From Gp6-AA40 sp050742535 (GTDB taxonomy: Bacteria; Acidobacteriota; Vicinamibacteria; Vicinamibacterales; UBA2999): a DNA stretch of 60,673 nucleotides. Location of the stretch: positions 1 to 60,673 of the forward strand of contig JBOGIQ010000005.1 of assembly GCA_050742535.1 (NCBI GenBank). The letters are read 5' to 3'. Made by a program: the position numbers and the translations under genes. Each line of letters begins with the position of its first letter. The stretch's first letter is position 1. Under the pieces are notes generated by a model, which ran no database searches, was not told the DNA's origin, and saw only the letters and a list, made by a program, of their open reading frames with translations. Shown here piece after piece: positions 36,325 through 44,638 of this stretch.

Positions 36325-38121
36325 TCAGTCGAGATGGGCGCGATCGGAGTCGCCCATGTCGACGCTGCCGGCCGGGAAATACTCCTTCCATCGTGACGTC
36401 ACGAGGGCCGCGGTGTCGTCGCGGGCAACGAGTTCCTTCGGAAAGCCGGGCTTCAGGCGGGCGTCGATGACGATCGGCCCCTCGTAGGCGATCTGGTTCC
36501 GGACGATGCGCCGCCCGGCGGCGTGGATGTCCGCCGCGGGCTCGAATCGCGTGAACGTCGTCCACAGGAAGTTCATGTCGCTGCGCGCGGCGCGGGCGGG
36601 CTCGTCCGTGATCACCACCAGCGGCCAACCCGCGAAGGCGGCATCCGTCGCCAGCCGTTCGGCGGCACCACGTTCGCTGGCGTAGGACGGCGCGCCCACG
36701 ACGAGGCATCCGCCGCAGAAGACGCGTATGTCGGTCACGCCCTGCGGCGCGACCCCGCTGAACTGCCGCGGCAGCTCACGCACCGGTTCGCCCAATCCAA
36801 GCCAGACGCCTTTCGACCCCTCGTTGACCGCCGGACCCGTGTAGTCGAGCGTGTCCATGGACAGATTCGAGAACACGTACAAGTCCGTCTCGGGATGCGT
36901 GCGCGCGAGGAGGTGCTCGAGCGTCTGGCGGAAGTTGCGCACGTCGACATGGCGGTCGGTCACGAACAGGAATTTCGTCAGCGACAACTGCCCTTCGCCA
37001 AGAATGCGGAACGCGCTGGCCATCGCCTCCCGCTTGTAGCGCTGCTTCACCACCGCCGTGGCGAGGGAGTGATATCCGGTCTCGCCGTACGACCACAGCT
37101 GCTCCACCGCCGGCATCACCATCGGAAACAGCGGCGACAGCAGCTCCTGAAGCAGATCGCCGATGAAGAAGTCCTCCTGGCGCGGTTTGCCGACCACCGT
37201 CGCGGGATAAATGGCATCGGCGCGATGGGCGAGGCGCGCGGCCGTGAAGACCGGATAGTCGTGCTGCAGCGAGTAATACCCGTAATGGTCGCCGAACGGT
37301 CCTTCCGGCCGCCGCAGTTGTGGCGGCACGTCGCCGATGAGCGCGAATTCGGCGCTCGCGATCAGCGGATGCGGCCCCTGGCCGTGGATCTGCGGCAGGC
37401 GCTCGCCGGCAATCAGCGACGCCAGCATGATTTCCGGCACGTTCTCGGGCAGCGGCGCGATGGCGGAGAGAATCATCGCCGGCGGCCCGCCAAGAAACAC
37501 GGTGGCCGGGAGACTCTGTCCACGGTGTTCGGCAGCCGCGTAGTGGTAGCCGCCGCCCTTGCCGATTTGCCAGTGCATCCCGGCGGATCGGGCATCGTAG
37601 ACCTGCATGCGGTACATCCCCAGGTTGCTCGCCCCGGGGCGATCGGGATGCGTGGTGTAGACGAGCGGCAGGGTGATGAACGGGCCGCCATCCTCGGGCC
37701 ACGAGGTGATCACGGGAAGCTGCCCGAATTGCACGTCCGTCGTCACACGTTCCGTCACCGGACCGGTCGAGACCCGGCGCGTGCCGACCCTGAACAGCTC
37801 GCGGCCAACGTCGCGGGCATCCCACAGCTTTGCCGGCGTCGGCGGCAGCAGCGTCTCGGCGAGGTGCACCAGGCGCTTGATCAGCTGCAGCGGCCGCGTG
37901 CCGAACGCGAGCTCGGCGCGGCGGGCGGTGCCAAACAGGTTTGTCGCCAGCCGGAATGGCGAACCCTTGACGTTGGTGAACAGCAGCGCCGGACCGCCGG
38001 CGGCGATGACGCGCCGGTGGATCTCGGCGACCTCCAGATAGGGATCGACCGGCGCGTTCACCGTGACGATGGCCGCGTCACGGCGGAGCAGGTCGATGAA
38101 GGATCGGAGGTCGGGGAACAC
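36325..38121 (-). CDS. UbiD-family decarboxylase
   Basis: 598 aa from GTG 38121 (VFPDLRSFIDLLRR); in-frame sequence further up is translated array DNA. The fold order matches UbiD: the N-terminal RRVIAAGGPALLFTNVKGS, the prFMN/metal region NLGMYRMQVYDARSAGMHWQIGKGG and the H-YAAAEHRGQSLPATVFLGG block, then EFALIGDVPPQLRRPEGPFGDHYGYYS with the acidic E of the catalytic network, and a dimerisation tail. UbiD enzymes use prenylated FMN made by UbiX, which is not in the window. In quinone synthesis the substrate is a 4-hydroxy-3-polyprenylbenzoate; a menaquinone (futalosine) or other aromatic acid role is possible. Confidence 0.88.
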   Translation of the reverse strand: MFPDLRSFIDLLRRDAAIVTVNAPVDPYLEVAEIHRRVIAAGGPALLFTNVKGSPFRLATNLFGTARRAELAFGTRPLQLIKRLVHLAETLLPPTPAKLWDARDVGRELFRVGTRRVSTGPVTERVTTDVQFGQLPVITSWPEDGGPFITLPLVYTTHPDRPGASNLGMYRMQVYDARSAGMHWQIGKGGGYHYAAAEHRGQSLPATVFLGGPPAMILSAIAPLPENVPEIMLASLIAGERLPQIHGQGPHPLIASAEFALIGDVPPQLRRPEGPFGDHYGYYSLQHDYPVFTAARLAHRADAIYPATVVGKPRQEDFFIGDLLQELLSPLFPMVMPAVEQLWSYGETGYHSLATAVVKQRYKREAMASAFRILGEGQLSLTKFLFVTDRHVDVRNFRQTLEHLLARTHPETDLYVFSNLSMDTLDYTGPAVNEGSKGVWLGLGEPVRELPRQFSGVAPQGVTDIRVFCGGCLVVGAPSYASERGAAERLATDAAFAGWPLVVITDEPARAARSDMNFLWTTFTRFEPAADIHAAGRRIVRNQIAYEGPIVIDARLKPGFPKELVARDDTAALVTSRWKEYFPAGSVDMGDSDRAHLD

Positions 38122-38127
38122 GATTCT

Positions 38128-38221
38128 TAACCACGAAGAGCGCGAAGAACGCGAAGTGCGCGAAGAGTACCTGTCGTGATGTCTTCTTCGCGGTCTTCGC
38201 GACCTTCGTGGCCTTCGTGGT

Positions 38222-38222
<1 letters not shown>
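38128..38222. repeat. Inverted 9-bp GCGAAGNNN arrays
   Basis: Left arm 38128-38165 has CGCGAAGAA-type units of 9 bp. Right arm 38186-38222 has CTTCGCGGN/CTTCGTGGN units. It spans the whole gap from 6 bp past the UbiD start to the ettA stop codon (38222-38224), whose TGA is the first triplet of the element read on the minus strand. Confidence 0.9.
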
Positions 38223-39892
<1,670 letters not shown>

Positions 39893-39907
39893 TCAGCTTG
39901 TGTGGAG

Positions 39908-39988
39908 TCCGGCTTCAGCCGGATTGAACTCGTAGTGTCCGCCTTCCTTGTCCGCCGTAGCGCGCGAGCGCGTAGGCGGAAGGCGGAC
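39908..39988. repeat. REP-like hairpin plus compound palindrome
   Basis: 39908-39923 is TCCGGC-TTCA-GCCGGA. 39937-39988 has outer 11-bp arms GTCCGCCTTCC/GGAAGGCGGAC enclosing an inner palindrome CCGCCGTAGCGCG...CGCGTAGGCGG. The inner part shares CTTGTCCGCCGTAGC with the element in the cytochrome gene at 41524-41553. It lies between ettA and the mmcQ-like gene starts. Confidence 0.85.
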
Positions 39989-40030
39989 TAAACCATCCGC
40001 TCAGTATATCTGCGAGGTAGGATCGGCGGC

Positions 40031-40396
40031 ATGACGATCGCCGCGGCCATGAAGATGGGGGCCGTGCTCCCGGACGTCGAGCGGACGACGTCGTGGGGCG
40101 CACCGACGCTCAAAGTGCGGGGAAAGATGATGGCGTGTCAGGCCATCAACAAGGCGGCCGAGCCGAACACCCTCGTTGTCTGCATGCCGATCGCAGACCG
40201 CGACGAGCTGATCGCCGCCGACCCGGAGACCTACTACCTCAAGCCGCATTACGAGGAATATTCCTGCGTCCTCGTGCGGCTGTCGAAGATTCAGCCCGAC
40301 GCGCTTCGCGGTCTGCTGCGCATGGGATGGGAGTTCGCCCGCTCGCGGGCTAAACGCAAGCCTCCTGCGCGGGCGGCACAACGAAGGCACCCCTGA
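40031..40396 (+). CDS. MmcQ/YjbR family protein
   Basis: 121 aa with the CyaY-like double-wing fold of YjbR proteins: SWGAPTLKVRGKMMACQ, NTLVVCMPIADRDELIAADPETYYLKPHYEEYSCVLVRL and ALRGLLRMGWEFAR. DNA binding has been proposed for the family but its role is unclear. The last about 15 residues (RKPPARAAQRRHP) are basic, and the final codons and TGA stop lie inside a REP hairpin whose loop is TGAA (40386-40405), so the original C-terminus has probably been replaced. Confidence 0.85.
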   Translation: MTIAAAMKMGAVLPDVERTTSWGAPTLKVRGKMMACQAINKAAEPNTLVVCMPIADRDELIAADPETYYLKPHYEEYSCVLVRLSKIQPDALRGLLRMGWEFARSRAKRKPPARAAQRRHP

Positions 40397-40436
40397 AGGG
40401 GTGCCCTACCAGCGGCCGGCTACGAGCGGCCGGCGC
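40386..40436. repeat. REP-like hairpin and GCGGCCGGC direct repeat at converging gene ends
   Basis: 40386-40405 is GGCACCCC-TGAA-GGGGTGCC. The TGA of its loop (40394-40396) is the stop codon of the mmcQ-like gene. Immediately after, GCGGCCGGC occurs twice (40412-40434) with CTACGA between; its CTA is the TAG stop of the convergent cytochrome gene (40420). Confidence 0.85.
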
Positions 40437-41565
40437 GATAACGGCTGATGCGGACGCGCAGCGGCGCTGCGGTCCCGTCGGCAAACGAGCCGGTTACGAC
40501 GAGCGTCGTCCCGGCGCGGAGCAGCACAGGCTTCTTCAACACATACGGAGTCGGCCATTCGGCCGGCGGATCCTTCGCGAACAGCAGCACTTCCGTTGCC
40601 CCCGCAGGCGAGCGCGCAGATACCTCGACGCCCGTCAGCGCGGCAGGTATTTCCGGCCACAGCGCCACGGCGTAGGTGTCCGTCGCCACCGCCGCTTGAC
40701 CGCGCGCCCTGGAGCCGCGATCGGTCCGCGCGTCGATCGTCAAATCGGTGTCCATCGCCGTGCGGGCTGAGTCCGTGAAAAAGAGTCCCAGCGTTCCACG
40801 CTCGGTCGCCGGCACGGCGCCGGACCGATAGTGGATCTCGGCCGCGATGCGCGCCCCGGGAGCGAGCCGGTGACCTAGATTCGGCGGCAGCTGCGCGAAC
40901 CCATACCAGGGTGTCCAGCTGCCGAGCCATTGTCCGGTTTGTTCGACGGTGAAGAACACCGCCCGCACTGCACGGCGGTTGCCCGGCTGATACTCGAGTG
41001 CGCGCAGATGCCGGATCGCTGTGATCCCGGGGTCGACCACGACCCGCGCCACATTGGCTGCAGCCGGCAGCGCCGCCACGATCTCGCGCGTCAGCTCCGG
41101 CGTCCCCACCTGCCAGTGCCCGTCGTGCCGCTCGGCCCGGATGTCGCGCGGCCGGGGCCGATCGGGATCCTGCACGTTGAGGAACACGCGCCCGGCATTT
41201 CTCGGCCCCAGGCCCTCGACCCACGAGACGACGAACTGCATCTCGCGCAGCGTGAGGCCGTTGTCGTTCGCGAAGTCGCCGTAGCCGGGTACCGCAGCCC
41301 ACGGCGGCATGTGCCGCGCAATCACCTCGGCGCGGATGCTGCGCCCCTTCAGCCAGGTCTCTTCGTAGGTGGAGAGCCGGAACGCCGGCCCATCGGCCGA
41401 ATGGCACATCACGCAATGCGCGTTCAACACACGCACGATCTCACGGTCGAAGAGAACGGTGGTGGTCAGCGTCTCGTGAGACGAGAGCGAACCTGCGCCT
41501 GCGAAGAGAGCCAGGAGAAACGATCCGCCTACGCCAAAGCTACGGCGGACAAGCCTTGCCGTCAT
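40420..41565 (-). CDS. Secreted mono-heme cytochrome with monooxygenase-like domain
   Basis: 381 aa from ATG 41565, overlapping the upstream stop as ATGA. Signal peptide RRSFGVGGSFLLALFAGAGS; residues 6-14 are encoded by a REP-like palindrome. The heme motif is C51-V-M-C54-H55 in LNAHCVMCHSADGPAFRLSTYEE, and ARHMPPW supplies the distal methionine region. Residues about 130-375 are beta-rich, with HRLAPGARIAAEIHYRSGA resembling the copper type II ascorbate-dependent monooxygenase (PHM) fold that often follows such heme domains in Acidobacteria. Periplasmic redox function is expected. The last residues AGRS are again repeat-encoded. The PHM similarity is moderate. Confidence 0.75.
   Translation of the reverse strand: MTARLVRRSFGVGGSFLLALFAGAGSLSSHETLTTTVLFDREIVRVLNAHCVMCHSADGPAFRLSTYEETWLKGRSIRAEVIARHMPPWAAVPGYGDFANDNGLTLREMQFVVSWVEGLGPRNAGRVFLNVQDPDRPRPRDIRAERHDGHWQVGTPELTREIVAALPAAANVARVVVDPGITAIRHLRALEYQPGNRRAVRAVFFTVEQTGQWLGSWTPWYGFAQLPPNLGHRLAPGARIAAEIHYRSGAVPATERGTLGLFFTDSARTAMDTDLTIDARTDRGSRARGQAAVATDTYAVALWPEIPAALTGVEVSARSPAGATEVLLFAKDPPAEWPTPYVLKKPVLLRAGTTLVVTGSFADGTAAPLRVRISRYRAGRS
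41524..41553. repeat. REP-like palindrome inside a signal peptide
   Basis: TCCGCC(TACGCCAAAGCTAC)GGCGGA at 41524-41549, followed by CAAG. On the minus strand it reads CTTGTCCGCCGTAGC..., the same word as in the intergenic element at 39948-39961. It encodes LVRRSFGVGG of the cytochrome leader without breaking the frame. Confidence 0.7.
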
Positions 41566-42602
41566 TGTCCTGCCGCGACCTCGAATGTGAATGCGAACGT
41601 ATGAAGCCTGTCGTTGCGCCGGAACTGCGTCCACGCGCGGTAGCGGCCGGGCTTCGGCATCAGCCCTTCGAACGTCACGTCCGGACCACCGCGCAGCCTT
41701 TCCAGGTCGGCTCCTGGCGGAATCAGAAACCTGGGCTCCGCCGCATCGTCATCCGCCATCGCCAGGATATCGAGCGGGTGCGAGTGGACGTAATCGGTCA
41801 TGTCCTCGCTCATGATGAGCGTGTGGCCGAACGCGCCGAGGTAAGTCTGCAGGTCGGTGATCGGCCGACCGCTGGCGGTGTCGGTCAAGTGAAAGTTCAT
41901 GTGACCGTAGACACCGGCCACGAAGGTCGGCGGATCATAGGCGACCGTTGCGGTAATGCCGTCCACCCGCCTGGTGAGGCTGCGATCCGGCACCAGCCTG
42001 GCGCTGTCGCCCATCAGGTCACCGCCGTACCCCGCAGTCACGAGCGGGCGCGCGGCAAACTGCGGCGCACCGCCCGCCGGGAGGAAGTCGGACAACAGCT
42101 TGTAGTACCCCGGCTTCGGGAGCGTCACGTCGATCGTCCATGTGCCGTCGGGACGCATCTCTGGATGAATGTGCTCGAAGTGCGTCATGTCCTGGCTGAT
42201 GACGAAGAGGTGGTACTCCTTCTCATGAACGGGAACGAACTTCGTCACCGCTGCGCCCGAGCCCGGATGGAAGGCCTTGAAACGCAGCGTCGTTCGCTGC
42301 CCCGGCCGCACCGGCGCGGGAACGGTCTCGAACTCGAGCGGGTAATCACGCACGTCGAACGCCGCGGCACGCACGAGATCCATCCCGCAGCGCGGACATT
42401 TGCCGCCGATGTCCATCGTGTAGTCGGGATGCATCGGGCAGGTCCACGCCGTTTCAGTTTCAGCCGCCTGGTCCAATGACGGCCGCTGTGCCACTGCCGC
42501 GACGCCGACGAAAGCTATCAGAGCCGACACACCGAGACACCGAGACAGTGAGGATCTCAATCGAAACCGTCTCGGTGCCTCAGCGCCTCGGTGTGTCGTC
42601 AC
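41562..42602 (-). CDS. Heavy-metal-binding (CPMHP/CPxCGM) secreted protein
   Basis: 346 aa from GTG 42602. The first 20 residues and part of the signal peptide (SALIAFVGVAAVAQ) come from the inverted array at 42526-42597. Residues 52-75 form the heavy-metal-binding domain: C55-P-M-H-P, then GGKC69-P-R-C72-GM, a likely copper or silver site. The remainder is two beta-sandwich units with VHEKEYHLFVISQDMTHFEHIHPE and MSEDMTDYVHSHP, histidine-rich segments as in proteins found with copper exporters. Periplasmic metal handling is likely. It is the middle gene of the three-gene secreted operon and overlaps the cytochrome gene by 4 nt. Confidence 0.82.
   Translation of the reverse strand: MTTHRGAEAPRRFRLRSSLSRCLGVSALIAFVGVAAVAQRPSLDQAAETETAWTCPMHPDYTMDIGGKCPRCGMDLVRAAAFDVRDYPLEFETVPAPVRPGQRTTLRFKAFHPGSGAAVTKFVPVHEKEYHLFVISQDMTHFEHIHPEMRPDGTWTIDVTLPKPGYYKLLSDFLPAGGAPQFAARPLVTAGYGGDLMGDSARLVPDRSLTRRVDGITATVAYDPPTFVAGVYGHMNFHLTDTASGRPITDLQTYLGAFGHTLIMSEDMTDYVHSHPLDILAMADDDAAEPRFLIPPGADLERLRGGPDVTFEGLMPKPGRYRAWTQFRRNDRLHTFAFTFEVAAGQ
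42526..42597. repeat. Inverted ACCGAGAC/CTCGGTG arrays
   Basis: Left arm 42526-42553 has 8-bp ACCGAGAC units. Right arm 42567-42597 has 9-bp CTCGGTGNN units. It lies across the start of the metal-binding gene, so the array is translated as the leader THRGAEAPRRF and SLSRCLGV. Confidence 0.85.
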
Positions 42603-42608
42603 TGGGGG

Positions 42609-44537
42609 TCACCGGTGCGGGCTCGTCGCGTTCCCTTCGTAGACGCCCGATCCTGCGCCCGGTAGCTCGTTGGCGCGCGGACCGGTGTACCTCGCGACGT
42701 GTAGGCCCGTGTCGTTGTCGACCCAGTAAATCAAGCCGTCGCGAAACACGGGATAGGTGCGCGCGATGCCGTGCGGCAGCGTCAACGCGTATCCGACTTC
42801 CCCTGGTGTCTGCGGAATCGAGATGTCGATCGCGCGCAGCCCGTGCGCGTACCAGGTGTTGAAGATCAGGTTCTTGAAGACGGTCGGGTTGTGATTCTGC
42901 TGCGGAATGCGCCGGCGCGGCTGCCCGTTCGGCTCGGTTATGGCCTGGTCGAAGCACTGCTCCGGCTGGTTGTCGGGCACGGCGAAGGCGCCGATCATGT
43001 ACGGCGCGATCTCGGACTCCACCGACACCATCCGGGCGTAGTTGAGCGGGCACCCGCCGTTCTCGTCGGTCAACCAGACATATGCCGGCCGCTGCTTCGT
43101 GTTGCCGCGGACGAGGGCCGGACGATCGGGAACGAACACCGCGCTGTGCGTGCCGGTGGGCTGCGCGTTGACCGGTGGGTAGACGTCGAAGCGCGACCTG
43201 GTCAGCAGGACCAGGTACCGCTGCGCCTTGGCCTGCGGCGACGCGCTCGAGGCAAGGAACGCCTTCAGCCCCGGATCGTTGTTGACGACCATGTGGACGC
43301 AGTCGTTGGCGATATCGGGCAGCTTCGCCGGGTCGATCACTCCATCAACGGCCGCAATCGTCGAGCGCCGGTTGCAGTTCGCCGACCCGTCGGCAATCGA
43401 TGCGTTGGTATTGCCGGCAATCGCTTCCGTATCGAGCACGTAGAATCCGGCCGTCGTCCCCGCCACGTAGACCCGTTCGCCGTCGGGCGTGACCGACAGC
43501 GAATGCAGCTTGTTCTGCTGCCGGTTCTGGAAGTTGCCGGCCTGCCCGGCGCGGCTCTTCTGATCGCTGAAGTCGAGGAAACGGCCGTCGGCAAATAGCC
43601 CGGTCGGGTCGGGACGCTCGTCGAGCAGCGGGCCGCCGACGTCCTGCAGCATGAAACCAGCGAGCACGACGGGCGTCTGCAGCATCTCTCCGGTCTTCTC
43701 GTCGGTGATGGCCATGACGACGGCATCCGGCACCTTGAGGCCGGGATTGGCGGGGTCGGGCAGCCCCGACGTCCAGATCGTCATGAAGACCAGGAGCCGG
43801 TTCGAATTCTTCGGGTCGTGCCAGAGGAAGAACTCGTGCGACTGACCGCCGAAGTCGTGGGTGGTGCTCTTCCCCATCGGCAGGCACGTCGCGGGATCGA
43901 TCCGGTACGTCTCCATCTGCCCGACGGTGTTCGTGCCCGCATTGCGAATGAGGAGATATCGTTCCTCGCCGGCCGCGTTCTTGTAGAGAATCGCGCGCAG
44001 CTCGCGCTCGTCGAATCCCTGGTTGCCCTGGAACAGCGCCGGAATCTCACCGACCTGTACCGGCGGCTGCTTCACGGGATCGGGCTGGATGCGGAAGACG
44101 TTGATCGCGCGGCGCACGCCCGGGCCGTTGGCGTGGCCGACGAACAGGCAGTTGCCGGCGATGCCGAGCCCGCGTCCGTCGCCGGCCCCGTCGAGATCGC
44201 CGCCGCGCCACGCGCCGGTCGCCGGATCCTTCACCGACGGCACGGTGATGACCCAGTGGAGATGTTCGAAATTCCGGAACAGGTGCAGATTCTTCTCGAG
44301 AAGCGCAAACCCCTTCCGGGCGTCCGCCTCGGAGGCGAACGGATCGATCTTCCCTTCGGCGTTGACGCGGACGGACGGCATCTGCGCGAACGGCGTGTCG
44401 AACGTGCTCGGCTGGCAGCCGGCGGGATCGTTCGACCGATCGACGCACGACGCGGCCGTCTGCTGTCCGGCGCCGGTCATCGCGCCGGATAGGGCCACCA
44501 CGACAGTGACCATCAGAGCAACTGAGGTTCGCTTCAC
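42609..44537 (-). CDS. Secreted LVIVD-like / beta-propeller protein
   Basis: 642 aa, signal peptide SVALMVTVVVALSGAMTGAG. The mature protein has many strand-rich segments such as RGLGIAGNCLFVGHANGPGVRRAINVF, RYLLIRNAGTNTVGQMETYRI, HSLSVTPDGERVYVAGTTAGFYVLD and the C-terminal GLRAIDISIPQTPGEVGYAL and GLIYWVDNDTGLHVARYTG. These fit a periplasmic propeller of LVIVD or hydrazine-like repeat type. Cysteines are present at CVDRSNDPAGC and ENGGC and may form disulfides. The activity is unknown. It heads the operon with the metal-binding and cytochrome genes, six bases before the next start. Confidence 0.75.
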   Translation of the reverse strand: MKRTSVALMVTVVVALSGAMTGAGQQTAASCVDRSNDPAGCQPSTFDTPFAQMPSVRVNAEGKIDPFASEADARKGFALLEKNLHLFRNFEHLHWVITVPSVKDPATGAWRGGDLDGAGDGRGLGIAGNCLFVGHANGPGVRRAINVFRIQPDPVKQPPVQVGEIPALFQGNQGFDERELRAILYKNAAGEERYLLIRNAGTNTVGQMETYRIDPATCLPMGKSTTHDFGGQSHEFFLWHDPKNSNRLLVFMTIWTSGLPDPANPGLKVPDAVVMAITDEKTGEMLQTPVVLAGFMLQDVGGPLLDERPDPTGLFADGRFLDFSDQKSRAGQAGNFQNRQQNKLHSLSVTPDGERVYVAGTTAGFYVLDTEAIAGNTNASIADGSANCNRRSTIAAVDGVIDPAKLPDIANDCVHMVVNNDPGLKAFLASSASPQAKAQRYLVLLTRSRFDVYPPVNAQPTGTHSAVFVPDRPALVRGNTKQRPAYVWLTDENGGCPLNYARMVSVESEIAPYMIGAFAVPDNQPEQCFDQAITEPNGQPRRRIPQQNHNPTVFKNLIFNTWYAHGLRAIDISIPQTPGEVGYALTLPHGIARTYPVFRDGLIYWVDNDTGLHVARYTGPRANELPGAGSGVYEGNATSPHR

Positions 44538-44554
44538 GACGATCTCCCTTGCGA

Positions 44555-44638
44555 CTGATCCCTGATCCCTGAGCCCTGTTCCCTGAGCCCTGTTCCCTGA
44601 GACAGCCCTTCGGCCTTAGGCCTGATTCCTGAGGCCTA
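44555..44638. repeat. CCCTGAT/CCCTGAG array plus GGCCT palindromes
   Basis: 44555-44601 has CCCTGAT, CCCTGAG and CCCTGTT 7-bp units. 44612-44638 holds GGCCTTAGGCCTGATTCC and GAGGCCTA, the same second part as at 12742-12780. It ends in the TAG stop of the M16 peptidase gene (44636). Confidence 0.9.
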
